Below are positions 29,923-39,928 of a stretch of 64,000 nt of DNA, one piece after another. This DNA is from Acidobacteriota bacterium. Its GTDB lineage: Bacteria; Acidobacteriota; Terriglobia; Bryobacterales; Bryobacteraceae. The notes below the pieces were generated by a model that did no database searches, had not been told where the DNA came from, and worked only from the letters and a program-made list of their open reading frames with translations. How positions within the stretch are numbered: position 1 is the stretch's first letter; the number at the start of each line of letters is the position of its first letter. The DNA lies in the NCBI GenBank assembly GCA_947470805.1, contig CANIVU010000002.1:62001-126000 (forward strand), written 5' to 3'. The translations under genes were made by a program, and so were the position numbers.

Positions 29923-32205
29923 ATGCGCCTTGCCATTTGTTTGCTATTTGGCGCGGCGGCGTTCGCGCAAACGCCGGCCGACGTCGAATTCTTCGACAAA
30001 GAAGTACGTCCGTTGTTACGAACGAATTGCCAGGGTTGTCACTCTGTCAACGGCCTCAATAGCGGTCTGGCGCTCGATTCGAAAGACGCCATCCTGAAGG
30101 GCGGCAACCGCGGTCCCGCCGCCGTTTCCGGTGACGCAGCCAGTCTGATTCTCCAGGCCGTCCGCCACGAGGGCGGATTGAAAATGCCCCCCGGCAAGAA
30201 GCTCGCTCCCGAACAGATTTCGAAGCTCGAAGAGTGGGTCAAACGCGGCTTGCCCGCAACGCCCGAGTTTGCGGTCGCCAAACGCCGCAAGTCCACCCAT
30301 TGGGCCTTCCAGCCGGTGAAGCGTCCGGCGGTGGCGAGCTTCGACGAACTCATCAACGCCAAGCTCAAGGAGAAGAACCTACCGCCCTCTCCGGAAGCCG
30401 ACCGCGCCACGCTCATCCGCCGCGTCAGCCTGGATCTCATCGGTCTCCCTCCCACTCCAGAAGAGGTAACGGCATTCGTCGCCGACACGCGCGCCGATGC
30501 CTATGAGCGGCTCGTCGACAAGCTCCTGGCCTCCTCTCACTACGGCGAACGCCAAACTCGCCACTGGCTTGACCTGGCTCGCTATGCCGATTCCGATGGC
30601 TACACCATCGACGCGCCCCGCGACATCTTCCCCTACCGCGATTGGGTCATCAAAGCGCTCAACAGTGACATGCCCTTCGACCGCTTCACCATCGAACAGT
30701 TCGCCGGTGACCTGCTGCCGAATCCGACCAACGATCAGATCATCGCCACCGGGTTTCACCGCAACACCCCCTCGAACTACGAAGGCGGCATCGATTTCGA
30801 ACAGTACCGCGTGGAAGCCGTGGCCGACCGTGTGCAGACCACGGGCGCCGTTTGGCTCGGCCTTACCTTAGGCTGCGCCCGCTGTCACGATCACAAATAC
30901 GATCCCGTTTCCCAGCGTGAGTTCTACCAGATCTTCGCGTTCATGAACAATGTCGACGAGGTGGACAAAGAGGCTGATCGAAAGTACTTCAACAAGCCCT
31001 TTATCGAAATCGGTACACCGGACCAGATCGCCGCTCTCGCCAAATGGGACGCCGACGTGCAGGACATTGAACTCCGCATTCGCAAGCTGCAGGACATGCT
31101 GAGCCAGGATGGCGACAAGGACCCGCGCCTTATCGCGCTCCGCAAAGAGCTCGTCGATCTCCGTAAGCAGAAGCCGCAGGTGCAGCGCTCGCTAGTCATG
31201 CGAGACCTGGCCAAGCCTCGCGAGCACTACATTCACCTGGGTGGCGACTTCACCCGCAAAGGCAGCGCCGTCCAACCCGGCGTTCTTTCTGTCTTCCCGG
31301 CGTTGAAGAATCCGAACGCGACTCCCAACCGGCTGGATCTGGCCAAGTGGCTGGTCGATACCGAAAACCCGCTCACCGCGCGCGTCACCATGAACCGCCT
31401 CTGGCAGCAGTATTTCGGCAAGGGCATCGTCGAAACCGAAAACGATTTCGGCCTCATGGGCGACCGTCCCACCCACCCGGAAGTCCTCGACTTCCTGGCC
31501 TCGGAGTTCATGTCCGGCGGGTGGAAAATGAAGCGGATGCACCGGATGATTGTGATGAGCGAGACGTACCGGCGTTCGTCCCAATCGCGGCCCGATGTTA
31601 CCGCCGTCGATCCGTATAATAAGTTACTCGCCCGCCAGAACCGTTTGCGCCTAGATGCGGAAATCATTCGCGACGCGGCGTTGAGTGTCACCGGCCTGCT
31701 CGGCCGCAAAGTTGGCGGGCCCAGCGTCTATCCGCCCATCCCCAAAGGCGCCAACGATATTACGCAGGTGAAGCGGGAATGGAAGGTCTCCGAAGGGGAA
31801 GATAAATACCGCCGCGCCATGTATACGTTCTTCCAGCGCTCGGCCGGCTACCCCGGCTTGATCACCTTCGATGCTCCGGACGGCGCCGTCACCTGCACCC
31901 GCCGCGTCCGGTCCAACACCCCGCTGCAAGCCCTGATTCTGTTGAACGACGACACATTCTTCGAATTCGCCGACGTGCTCGCCAAGAGCATTCTCACCGA
32001 CGGCGCCAAGCTTGACGACGCTGGCAAACTCGCCTTCGGCTGGCAACGTGTTTTGCAGCGCGACATGAAGCCCACCGAATCCAAGCGTCTGCTGGCGTTC
32101 CTCGCCGCCCAGCGCGATGCACAAAAAGAGAAGAGCGAACAAGCCGCCTGGACGGCTGTATCTCGGGTTCTTCTCAACTTAGACGAATTCATGACGCGGG
32201 AGTAA
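29923..32205 (+). CDS. DUF1549/DUF1553 (PSD1) exported protein with cytochrome-like domain
   Basis: The product has 760 residues. The ATG at 29923 has GGAG four bases upstream and starts the signal MRLAICLLFGAAAFAQTPA; the frame upstream is not part of it. A Planctomycete-type cytochrome domain (PSCyt1) carries CQGCHS near residue 38. DUF1549 follows (about 115-320: LIRRVSLDLIGLPPTPEE, HWLDLARYADSDGY, TGFHRNTPSNYEGG), then DUF1553 (about 440-710: TARVTMNRLWQQYFGKGIVETENDFG, NTPLQALILLND). It is always encoded with a DUF1501 gene, which here starts eight bases later. Function not established; linked to breakdown of sulfated or complex polysaccharides. Confidence 0.93.
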   Translation: MRLAICLLFGAAAFAQTPADVEFFDKEVRPLLRTNCQGCHSVNGLNSGLALDSKDAILKGGNRGPAAVSGDAASLILQAVRHEGGLKMPPGKKLAPEQISKLEEWVKRGLPATPEFAVAKRRKSTHWAFQPVKRPAVASFDELINAKLKEKNLPPSPEADRATLIRRVSLDLIGLPPTPEEVTAFVADTRADAYERLVDKLLASSHYGERQTRHWLDLARYADSDGYTIDAPRDIFPYRDWVIKALNSDMPFDRFTIEQFAGDLLPNPTNDQIIATGFHRNTPSNYEGGIDFEQYRVEAVADRVQTTGAVWLGLTLGCARCHDHKYDPVSQREFYQIFAFMNNVDEVDKEADRKYFNKPFIEIGTPDQIAALAKWDADVQDIELRIRKLQDMLSQDGDKDPRLIALRKELVDLRKQKPQVQRSLVMRDLAKPREHYIHLGGDFTRKGSAVQPGVLSVFPALKNPNATPNRLDLAKWLVDTENPLTARVTMNRLWQQYFGKGIVETENDFGLMGDRPTHPEVLDFLASEFMSGGWKMKRMHRMIVMSETYRRSSQSRPDVTAVDPYNKLLARQNRLRLDAEIIRDAALSVTGLLGRKVGGPSVYPPIPKGANDITQVKREWKVSEGEDKYRRAMYTFFQRSAGYPGLITFDAPDGAVTCTRRVRSNTPLQALILLNDDTFFEFADVLAKSILTDGAKLDDAGKLAFGWQRVLQRDMKPTESKRLLAFLAAQRDAQKEKSEQAAWTAVSRVLLNLDEFMTRE

Positions 32206-32212
32206 CATCACC

Positions 32213-33628
32213 ATGCAACCGGAAGATAAGTTCTTACAGAAGCGTACGCGCCGTCACCTGTTCAAGGAATGTGGTTTCGGCATCGGCAAGGCCGCCCTCG
32301 CCAGCCTCATGGCCGATAAGCTCCTGGCTCAGGTCAACGCGCGCCATCACGCCCCCAAAGTCGATCGCGTCATTTTCCTTTTCATGGCCGGCGCGCCCAC
32401 GCAGTTGGAACTCTTCGACTACAAGCCCGAACTGGTGAAGTGGGACGGCAAGGTCACGCCCGATTCGTTCCTGAAGGGCAAACGGTTCGCCTTCATGGAT
32501 ACGTTTTCCAAGGAGCCGCCCAAGCTGCTCGGTACCCGCCGAACGTTCAAACAGGCCGGCAGCAACGGCATGTGGTTTTCCGATCTGTTGCCACACCTCT
32601 CCACGGTTGCCGACGACATCGCCATGGTCCATGGCGTCTCCACGGAGAACTTCAACCACGGCCCCGCAAAGCTCTTCGCCAATACCGGTTCCGCACGCAC
32701 CGGACGGCCGTCCATCGGCTCCTGGGTCACTTACGGCATCGGTAGCGAATCGAAGAACCTACCCGGCTACGTCGTGCTGCAGTCCGGCCCTCGCGGCCCA
32801 CGAGGCGGCGCGCAGTTGTGGGGCAGCGGCTTCCTGCCGTCGTCCTATCAGGGCGTCAATTTCCGTTCGGCCGGCGATCCCATTCTTGACCTCTCCAGCC
32901 CTGCCGGCGTCGACGCTGAACAACAGCGACGAACCATTGAAGCCATTCGCGACCTGAACCAGATGGAGTTGGAGGAGACCGGTGACGCGGAGATCTCCAC
33001 CCGCATCTCGCAGTACGAGATGGCCTACCGGATGCAGACCAGTGGCCCGGAACTGATCGATTTCAAGTCGGAATCCAAGGAAACCATGGAGATGTACGGC
33101 GCCGAGCCGGGCAAAGCGTCCTACGCCAACAACTGCCTGCTCGCCCGCCGCCTGGTGGAACGCGGCGTCCGTTTCGTTCAGCTCTATCACACCGATTGGG
33201 ACCACCACGACGACATCACCAAGCCGCTCGACCGCGTCTGCGGCGAAGTCGATAAGCCAACTGCGGCTCTGATCAAGGATCTGAAACAGCGCGGCCTTCT
33301 CGACCGCACCTTGGTCATTTGGAGCGGCGAATTCGGACGCACTCCAATGGGCGAAGTGCGCGAAAAAGGCAAGATCGGCCGCAACCATCACATCGATGCG
33401 TTCAGCCTCTTCATGGCCGGCGGCGGCATCAAGGCCGGTACGGTCGTGGGTGGAACGGACGAGTTCGGCTTCTCTCCCAGAGAAGGAAAGGTGGACGTTC
33501 ACGACATCCAGGCCACCATTCTGCACCTACTCGGCATCGATCACCTGAAGCTGACATTCCGCTTCCAGGGGCGTGATTTCCGGCTCACCGACGTGCATGG
33601 AAATGTAGTCAAGCCATTGCTGGCTTAG
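32213..33628 (+). CDS. DUF1501 protein (partner of PSD1)
   Basis: The product has 471 residues. DUF1501 is an alkaline-phosphatase/sulfatase-like fold. The segment RHLFKECGFGIGKAALASL at the start resembles a degenerate Tat/export signal. The family stretch VIFLFMAGAPTQLELFDYKP, then HGVSTENFNHGPAKLF, WDHHDDITKP, LVIWSGEFGRTP and GRNHHIDAFSLFMAGGG, with many His and Asp residues suited to metal binding, is complete. It is co-transcribed with the PSD1 gene. Probably periplasmic. Hydrolase role is inferred from the fold only. Confidence 0.93.
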   Translation: MQPEDKFLQKRTRRHLFKECGFGIGKAALASLMADKLLAQVNARHHAPKVDRVIFLFMAGAPTQLELFDYKPELVKWDGKVTPDSFLKGKRFAFMDTFSKEPPKLLGTRRTFKQAGSNGMWFSDLLPHLSTVADDIAMVHGVSTENFNHGPAKLFANTGSARTGRPSIGSWVTYGIGSESKNLPGYVVLQSGPRGPRGGAQLWGSGFLPSSYQGVNFRSAGDPILDLSSPAGVDAEQQRRTIEAIRDLNQMELEETGDAEISTRISQYEMAYRMQTSGPELIDFKSESKETMEMYGAEPGKASYANNCLLARRLVERGVRFVQLYHTDWDHHDDITKPLDRVCGEVDKPTAALIKDLKQRGLLDRTLVIWSGEFGRTPMGEVREKGKIGRNHHIDAFSLFMAGGGIKAGTVVGGTDEFGFSPREGKVDVHDIQATILHLLGIDHLKLTFRFQGRDFRLTDVHGNVVKPLLA

Positions 33629-33652
33629 CGGGCGGTTCAACCAGATATGAAT

Positions 33653-33685
33653 CGCCCCGGTAGCAGACAAGCTGCTACCGGGGCG
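33653..33685. terminator. bidirectional terminator-like palindrome between convergent genes
   Basis: CGCCCCGGTAGCAG (33653-33666) and CTGCTACCGGGGCG (33672-33685) form a perfect 14-bp stem with a five-base loop, between the stop codons of the DUF1501 gene and pgk. Neither side has a strong U-tract, but a run GAAAATCT follows on the plus side. Confidence 0.7.
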
Positions 33686-33696
33686 AGCAAGAAAAT

Positions 33697-34866
33697 CTAC
33701 TTCTCCGTCAACGCCGCCACACCCGGCAGCACCAGACCGGACAAGAACTCAAGCGACGCGCCGCCGCCGGTGGAAACGTGCGTGATCTTGTCGGAAACGC
33801 CGGCCGACTTAATGGCCTTCTCCGAATCGCCGCCGCCCACCACGCTCACCGCGCCGGAGTTGGCCACGGCCAACGCCACTGCCACCGTGCCCGTATCAAA
33901 CGGCTTCAATTCGAACACGCCCATCGGCCCGTTCCAGATGATCGTCTTCGACGCCTTCACCACGGCCTCATACGCCGCAATCGTGGCCGGCCCGATGTCG
34001 AGCGCCATCTTGCCTTCCGGAATCACCGTCACCACTTCGTTCTCGGCGCCAGCCTTGAACTCCGCGGCCACCACGTGATCGGTCGGCAGCATCAGCTTAT
34101 CGCCCAACGAATTCATCAGCTCCAGCGCCAACGGAATCTTGTCTTCTTCCACCAGCGACTTCCCAGTGGCTTCGCCGCGCGCCTTCAGGAACGTGTAGGC
34201 CATCGCGCCGCCGATGATCAGCTTATCGACAACCTTCGCAAGGTTCACGATCACTTCAATCTTGTCCGACACCTTCGCGCCGCCCAGAATGGCGATACAC
34301 GGCCGGTCCGGATTCTGCGTCGCCTTGCCCAGCCACTGCAGTTCCTTGTCCATCAACAGCCCGGCGGCGGCCTGGGGCACGAAGGCGATCATGCCCACGG
34401 TCGACGCATGCGCGCGATGCGCCGTGCCGAACGCGTCGTTCACATAGACGTCGCACAACGACGCCAACTGCTTGGAGAATTCCGGATCGTTCGCTTCTTC
34501 TTCCGCATGGAAGCGCAGGTTTTCAAGCAGCAGCACCTGCCCGGCGGCCGGCTTCAACGCCGCCACTTCCGCGCCGATACAATCGGGAGCCACCGTTACC
34601 GGCTGGCCCAGCAGCTCGGCGAGCTTCGCGCCCACCGGCGCCATGCTCATCTCCGCATTGCGCTTGCCCTTCGGCCGGCCCAGGTGGCTGGCCAGGATCA
34701 CGCCCGCGCCCTGTTCCAAGGCGTACTTGATCGTCGGCAGCGCCGCGCGAATACGCTTGTCGGAGGTGATTTCCTGTCCGCCAGGTGCCAGCGGGACGTT
34801 GAAGTCCACGCGAATGAATACAGTCTTGCCCTGCAGGGCGAGGTCACGAATCGAGAGTTTTGCCAT
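33697..34866 (-). CDS. pgk: phosphoglycerate kinase
   Basis: The product has 389 residues. It transfers phosphate from 1,3-bisphosphoglycerate to ADP in glycolysis. Motifs: [32 protein letters not shown], and the nucleotide-binding [10 protein letters not shown] near the end. The ATG at 34864-34866 ([16 protein letters not shown]) is the expected start; a TTG eight codons upstream is in frame. Pgk here lies 27 bases downstream of an M20 peptidase and not next to gap or tpi. The strong palindrome after it marks its end. Confidence 0.97.
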   Translation of the reverse strand: MAKLSIRDLALQGKTVFIRVDFNVPLAPGGQEITSDKRIRAALPTIKYALEQGAGVILASHLGRPKGKRNAEMSMAPVGAKLAELLGQPVTVAPDCIGAEVAALKPAAGQVLLLENLRFHAEEEANDPEFSKQLASLCDVYVNDAFGTAHRAHASTVGMIAFVPQAAAGLLMDKELQWLGKATQNPDRPCIAILGGAKVSDKIEVIVNLAKVVDKLIIGGAMAYTFLKARGEATGKSLVEEDKIPLALELMNSLGDKLMLPTDHVVAAEFKAGAENEVVTVIPEGKMALDIGPATIAAYEAVVKASKTIIWNGPMGVFELKPFDTGTVAVALAVANSGAVSVVGGGDSEKAIKSAGVSDKITHVSTGGGASLEFLSGLVLPGVAALTEK

Positions 34867-34893
34867 AAATTTGTTGGGAAAAAAATACAATCC

Positions 34894-36207
34894 CTAAAAC
34901 TCTGATCGTATCACGTCGAACATCATGCGGACGCCCATATGGAACTGGTCCACCGGGATCCGCTCTTCGTCGGAGTGCATCGTCGCCAGCAGTTCGGCAT
35001 TCAAAATCATCGGCGTGAACCCGTAGGCGGGCAGGCCCTTCTTGCGGAACTTCGGCGCGTCGGTGGAATACGGCACCATCATCGGCGTCACCTCCGCCGC
35101 CGGATGATGCTTCTTGATCACCTTCCGCAGCGTTTCAAACAGCGGCGTGGTGAAGCTAGAAGCCGGCGTGTCGTCGATCGTCGTCAACAGTTCCACCGTC
35201 ACCCGCGGGTCGTTGATCCGCGCCCGCATGTCGCTGATGAACTCCTGCGCATTCACGCCCGGCAGCAGCCGGCAATCGAGCGTCGCCTCCGCCGTCGACG
35301 GAATCACATTCACCTTCACCGGATCGCCCACCCCGGATTTCAATGTCGTCAGCGTCAGCGTGTTTTTCTGGATCGCGTTGGTCAATTTGTTGGCTTCCAG
35401 CGTCCCGCCCACCGTCGCCAGCATCTCCGCAATCACCGGATGCCGCTTGCCCGATGGCGGCGCCGCCATGGCCTTTTCAATCGCCCGCAGCAGCGTCATG
35501 TTCGCGTTATCGGCAATCGGCTGCGACCCATGCGCCGCCGTCCCCTTCGCCCGAATCCGCAGCCACGCCGGCTGCTTCTCCGCCACCGAAATCCCGAACA
35601 CCAGCTTGCCCTTTTGCAGCACGTCGCGCGTCCCGAACCCGCCTTCGTCCAACACGTATTCCGCATCCACTTCGCCGGGATGATTCTGCAGCATCCACCG
35701 TACACCCAGGTCGCCGCCCGTCTCTTCGTCGCACGTTGCAAACAGCACAATATCCCGGTCCGGCACGATGCCGTTCTTCTTCATCGCAATCACGGCCATC
35801 AGTTGCATGATGCCGATGCCCTTCATGTCCAACGCCCCGCGTCCCCAGATCGACCCGTCCTTCACAATCCCACCAAACGGGTCCATGCTCCAGGCCTCGC
35901 GCGCCACCGGAACCACGTCGAAATGGTTCATCAGCACCAGCGGTTTTTTCGACTTGTTCCGCCCCTCCAGCCGCGCCACCAGGTTCACCTGTCCCTTCGG
36001 CCCGGCCTCGTACAACTTCGCCGTGATTCCCACCTTCGCCAACTCGTCCCGGAACAGCGCAGCGGCCGCCCGCGTATCGGCCGGCGGGTTCGTGCTGGGA
36101 ATGCGCAAATAGCGCTGCAACAGGTCCAGCGATTCGGCGTCGACGGCCTTCCAATCGGGCTCCGCGGCAAGCAGCAGGGCAGGGAACAGCAGCAACAGAA
36201 ATCTCAT
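34894..36207 (-). CDS. exported M20-family metallopeptidase
   Basis: The product has 437 residues. The signal peptide MRFLLLLFPALLLAAEPDW places it outside the cytoplasm. The M20 zinc site is intact: LMNHFDVVPV (His and Asp), IWGRGALDMKG, CDEETGGDLG (Glu pair) and the dimerisation/lid domain with AAHGSQPIADNANM. The later MVPYSTDAPKFR provides a catalytic tyrosine/threonine region. M20 enzymes are di-zinc carboxypeptidases or deacylases. Its ATG overlaps the stop of the GlcNAc-kinase-like gene (ATGA). Confidence 0.93.
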   Translation of the reverse strand: MRFLLLLFPALLLAAEPDWKAVDAESLDLLQRYLRIPSTNPPADTRAAAALFRDELAKVGITAKLYEAGPKGQVNLVARLEGRNKSKKPLVLMNHFDVVPVAREAWSMDPFGGIVKDGSIWGRGALDMKGIGIMQLMAVIAMKKNGIVPDRDIVLFATCDEETGGDLGVRWMLQNHPGEVDAEYVLDEGGFGTRDVLQKGKLVFGISVAEKQPAWLRIRAKGTAAHGSQPIADNANMTLLRAIEKAMAAPPSGKRHPVIAEMLATVGGTLEANKLTNAIQKNTLTLTTLKSGVGDPVKVNVIPSTAEATLDCRLLPGVNAQEFISDMRARINDPRVTVELLTTIDDTPASSFTTPLFETLRKVIKKHHPAAEVTPMMVPYSTDAPKFRKKGLPAYGFTPMILNAELLATMHSDEERIPVDQFHMGVRMMFDVIRSEF

Positions 36208-37160
36208 TTTTCGGTCTCCGGAAGGTGGTGCAGTTCTACTGATAAACCGGCAATTCGAAACGCCTCCAACAGCGCTCCCGCCGCCGGACCCATCGCGGGC
36301 GCGGCAAACATATTGTAAGGGTTCGCCTGGCTCCATTGCCGAACAAAACTCTCGCGCAGGATGCGGCTTTTCCAGACGCTGCCAATCGGCGACAGCCGCG
36401 CCTCTTCATCAGCCGCAAACAGGTTCCCGCGCACGATCGCGCTAATCCGAATCAGCTCCGCCGCCCCGCGCTCCAGAATCGAAATCGCCACCGCGTCGCT
36501 CCGTTCGGCCTCTTCGTCCACGATGCGTGACAACGCTGCCACCCGCTTCCGCGGCCACTCCGCCGTATAGAACGCATGCATCATGGCATTGGCCTCGGCA
36601 AAGCCCGTCGCCTCCAACAGCCGTCCATGCAACGATGTCGAAACGCCCCAATGCTCATGCACCTGCATCGCCGCCCGCACCGCCTGGCAGGCGATCCAGA
36701 ACCCGCCGCCCTCGTCTCCGAAAATATAGCCCCAGCCCCCGGCCCGCGCCAGTTTCCCGTCGCGCCCGCGGCCCATGCTGATATGCCCGGTGCCGGCGAT
36801 CGTGATGATCCCCGGCCCCCCACCACACGCCCCGGCCAACGCAATCGCCGCGTCCGTGGTCACCAGCAAATCGTCCACGGTCAGCATCTCTCGCAGAATC
36901 CCCTGCTTGTCCGCCGGCCCGCCGCTGAAGCCCAGACACGCCGCCCGGAACGCCGGCAACTCCGCCGCCAACCCCGCCTCCGCGCACGCCGCCCGCACAC
37001 ACCCGCCAATCACCCGAATAAACTTCTCCCGCCCCTCCGCCGCCGACTGCACGTGGTTGCACGGCCCGTCCGCGCCGCGTCCCAACACGCGCCCCGTCTC
37101 ATCGGCAATCAAAGCGGTGGTGCTCGATTGCCCGCCATCCACCCCCAAAAACAGCGTCAT
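36204..37160 (-). CDS. BadF/BadG-type ATPase, N-acetylglucosamine kinase-like
   Basis: The product has 318 residues, right for NAGK-type sugar kinases. ASKHA motifs: FLGVDGGQSSTTALIADE (phosphate 1), the aspartate in TTDAAIALAGA, GIITIAGTGHISMG (phosphate 2) and WGYIFGDEGGGFWIA, a segment typical of GlcNAc kinases. It likely phosphorylates GlcNAc or a wall-derived amino sugar in the cytoplasm. Overlaps both neighbours by four bases (membrane protein upstream, M20 peptidase downstream), suggesting cell-wall recycling together with the peptidase (inference). Confidence 0.88.
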   Translation of the reverse strand: MTLFLGVDGGQSSTTALIADETGRVLGRGADGPCNHVQSAAEGREKFIRVIGGCVRAACAEAGLAAELPAFRAACLGFSGGPADKQGILREMLTVDDLLVTTDAAIALAGACGGGPGIITIAGTGHISMGRGRDGKLARAGGWGYIFGDEGGGFWIACQAVRAAMQVHEHWGVSTSLHGRLLEATGFAEANAMMHAFYTAEWPRKRVAALSRIVDEEAERSDAVAISILERGAAELIRISAIVRGNLFAADEEARLSPIGSVWKSRILRESFVRQWSQANPYNMFAAPAMGPAAGALLEAFRIAGLSVELHHLPETEK

Positions 37161-39397
37161 TTCCCGTCCTTCTTTCGCGCCTCAAACTCCTCGCGAGGCA
37201 GCAGCCGGTACAGCTTCACATCGGCCACGTTCGCCAACTCCTCCACGCCCCAAACCCCCCGGTTCAGCGTCACATCGGCCGCCCCGAAATCGGACTCCGA
37301 AATCACCAGATACTGCACATTCCGCTGCAATAACTCTTCAATCGCCGCGCGCCGCAGCCCCAATGGCGTCGTCACTTCCACCAGTTTCAACTCGGTCTTC
37401 AGCCGCGCCCACGTCCCATTCGGTCCCGGTACCTCCACATGATAGGAGTCCCACGGCTGGTCGGGCGTCAATTGCAGCACCACCTGGTCCACCGTTTCAA
37501 ACTGCCCGAAATCGATCTCCACGTACATGCCGTTGTACCGGCCCTGGTCGGTAATCCAGCGCGTCAGGTACGACCCATCAAACGCCTTCTGCACCTCATG
37601 TAGCGTGGGCTTGGCACGCAGTTGCCACAATGGCGACCGCAGAATTTCCTTCGCCCCCGAAAACACGCGCATCTCCGTAATCGACCACTGCCCGCCGCTC
37701 TCATCCCGGTTCTGCACCACGCGAATTGCCTTGTGCCGCGCCGAGGGAACCGACAATCGAACCTGCCGCGTGGCTTGTCTTTCGCGGACCAGCGGCGTCA
37801 GGAAAATGTCCCGCAACCCGTTGCCTTCGGCCGATTGAAACGCCACCATAAACTCGCGATTCGTATACGCCTCCGGCAACTGCCCGAAGCCCAAAATGCG
37901 CCGCCCGGCCGGCACCAACTCCTCCAGCTTCCGCGTCAACGCATAAGACGGCATGTGCGAAAAGATGAAGTTGTCCTCGCTTCGCAATCGCAGCGCTACT
38001 TTCCAGGTCACCTTCTCTAACCGCCACGCCCACTGGCTGGCGTAGGCCGGAATCACGTTCGGCCAGCTCAGCACCGCGTGCGCCGCCAATAGGCCCACAG
38101 GCGCCCAACGCCACGCCGAAACGGCCATCCCCATCGCCAGTGCTAAGAACGGCAACGCCGGGATCAGGAACCGAGTCCCCACGTTCGATGGATAGGTCGC
38201 CAGCGCAAACGCAGCCGCCAGCCACACGCGCCGACCCTCCGGAAACCGCAGTGCCAATAGTCCCAACGGCGCCAGTAAAAACACCGGTCCCAGCAACCCA
38301 TTCAGCGCCGCGCCATGCACGGTCACCTCCATCGGGATCTGCTTCCAGGAGGTTAGCGAATACATCGCCATGTGGCTCCGGTAATCCAACTCAAACCAGT
38401 ACTGCACGTACGGATTCGGGAACCAGTTGTTGAAAAAAGGAGCCAGCGGATTCTGCCACCACAACGTGTTCCGCACCACCCACGGCGCAATGAACGGCAC
38501 GGCCGCGCAGCCTACGGTCACGAGCGGCCGCAAACACGCCCGCCGGTGAATCCAAATCACCCAAACGCCCGCCAGTGCCAGGGCAGGGAACAGCGTGTAC
38601 TTCAACCCATACGCACACCCGCCCAGCACCCCGGTAAGCACCAGCAACCCGCGTGCTTCCGGCACCTCCTCCATCCGCCGCAAAATCAGAAACAGCGACA
38701 GCCAGACGCAGGCCGCCGCAATGTCGTTATAAGCGCTGATCCCGTCAATCCCCACCACCGGAGAAAGGAACAGCAACCCCGCTGCCGTCACGCCCACGCC
38801 CGGCATCCCATATCGCCGCCCGTAGCAGATCACCAGCCACGGCAACGCCAGCAGATACGTGAAGTGCACCATCGCGGCCGCCGAGTGCCGCCCTACCGCA
38901 TACGCCGACAGGAACAGCATCTCCATCCCCTGGCTCAGCGCCGCGTAAATATTGGTCGTCACCGGCACCATCGCCCGTTCGCGATAGTATTTGGCCACCA
39001 GCCCCAAGTGGTACGACGCCCCGTCCGGGCTCGCCTCCGGCGCCAACGCGTTCGATAGATACAACACGAACGCCGGCGCCCCCAGCCACAGTACCCGCTT
39101 CCAGAAAACCGGCAATGCCGGCAACCGTTCCGCCGGCAACCGCCACGCCCCCGTCCGCCACGCCAACGCCACCAAACCCAACGGCACCACAATAAACACC
39201 GCCCGGTAATAGAGGTGCGCAATCCCCAGCAAAAACACGAGCGTACTATACAGCCCGGCGCCCACCACGAACCGCAGCGCCACTGCCTCTTCCCGAGCCC
39301 AAAGCTGTTCCAACCGCGCCAACAGCAACGCCCCCAGCGCGTAGCAAGCCGCCACCGTCAGTACCCAGCCCGCCAAAATGTAAAGAACGACTCCCAT
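37157..39397 (-). CDS. large polytopic membrane protein, GT-C-like, with C-terminal discoidin-like domain
   Basis: The product has 746 residues. About eleven membrane helices fill the first 450 residues, with the acidic luminal motif NALAPEASPDGASYHLG after the first pair, like ArnT/PMT donor loops. The C-terminal soluble part (about 480-746) contains a discoidin / F5-8 type C fold signature: ALRVVQ-like strand, SGGQWSITEMRVFSG, FDGSYLTRWITDQ and YVEIDFGQFETVDQVVLQL. Such domains bind carbohydrate or anionic lipid, so a membrane glycosyltransferase that recognises its acceptor is a reasonable guess. Ends with ATGA overlap into the sugar-kinase gene. Confidence 0.78.
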   Translation of the reverse strand: MGVVLYILAGWVLTVAACYALGALLLARLEQLWAREEAVALRFVVGAGLYSTLVFLLGIAHLYYRAVFIVVPLGLVALAWRTGAWRLPAERLPALPVFWKRVLWLGAPAFVLYLSNALAPEASPDGASYHLGLVAKYYRERAMVPVTTNIYAALSQGMEMLFLSAYAVGRHSAAAMVHFTYLLALPWLVICYGRRYGMPGVGVTAAGLLFLSPVVGIDGISAYNDIAAACVWLSLFLILRRMEEVPEARGLLVLTGVLGGCAYGLKYTLFPALALAGVWVIWIHRRACLRPLVTVGCAAVPFIAPWVVRNTLWWQNPLAPFFNNWFPNPYVQYWFELDYRSHMAMYSLTSWKQIPMEVTVHGAALNGLLGPVFLLAPLGLLALRFPEGRRVWLAAAFALATYPSNVGTRFLIPALPFLALAMGMAVSAWRWAPVGLLAAHAVLSWPNVIPAYASQWAWRLEKVTWKVALRLRSEDNFIFSHMPSYALTRKLEELVPAGRRILGFGQLPEAYTNREFMVAFQSAEGNGLRDIFLTPLVRERQATRQVRLSVPSARHKAIRVVQNRDESGGQWSITEMRVFSGAKEILRSPLWQLRAKPTLHEVQKAFDGSYLTRWITDQGRYNGMYVEIDFGQFETVDQVVLQLTPDQPWDSYHVEVPGPNGTWARLKTELKLVEVTTPLGLRRAAIEELLQRNVQYLVISESDFGAADVTLNRGVWGVEELANVADVKLYRLLPREEFEARKKDGK

Positions 39398-39400
39398 TGC

Positions 39401-39928
39401 TTACTCGTCCTTCTCCAGGCCCACTTCGCTCACAATCATGCTCAGCTTCACCCCATCCGCCTTGGCCACATAAATCGGCGAAATCTCCCAGCGGATCAGG
39501 TTGTCCACATCGGCCACCAGCCACTCGGCCGGCACGGCCTTCCGAAATTCCAATACCCCGGCTTTCTTATAAACCACCGTGTCCAGCAACTTATCGTTCA
39601 CGAAATACCGCACCGTAATCGGCAGCAGCGGTGCATGGCTCTCATCGGGAAATGCAAAGCTCAACCGCATCCGCAGCTTCGTCTTCTCACTGATCCGCAC
39701 CCGCACCGTGGGCGACTCCGTTGCCCAGCGCCACAACTGATCGGGCGCCGACGGCAGGAACCCGCCAACCAGATAATCCGGCGATCGCGCATCGCTGAAC
39801 GACACCATCGACCCGATCGGCTCCGGCTCCGGTCCATCTTTTGAATTCCTCTGCTCCGGCACCCGGTAAGATTCCGGCAGCGGCGTACAAGCCGTCAAAA
39901 GTACCAACAAAACCAGCCACCGCCTCAT
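39401..39928 (-). CDS. small predicted lipoprotein
   Basis: The product has 175 residues. The signal with lipobox LVLLTAC (MRRWLVLLVLLTACTP) gives the lipidated cysteine at position 14. The mature part is beta-rich (VRVRISEKTKLRMRLSFAF, RYFVNDKLLDTVVYKKAG), like a carbohydrate-binding-module or jelly-roll fold. Its ATG overlaps the nth stop (ATGA) and the next membrane gene starts three bases after its stop, so it is made with the GT-C-like protein and may be its periplasmic partner (inference). Confidence 0.8.
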   Translation of the reverse strand: MRRWLVLLVLLTACTPLPESYRVPEQRNSKDGPEPEPIGSMVSFSDARSPDYLVGGFLPSAPDQLWRWATESPTVRVRISEKTKLRMRLSFAFPDESHAPLLPITVRYFVNDKLLDTVVYKKAGVLEFRKAVPAEWLVADVDNLIRWEISPIYVAKADGVKLSMIVSEVGLEKDE

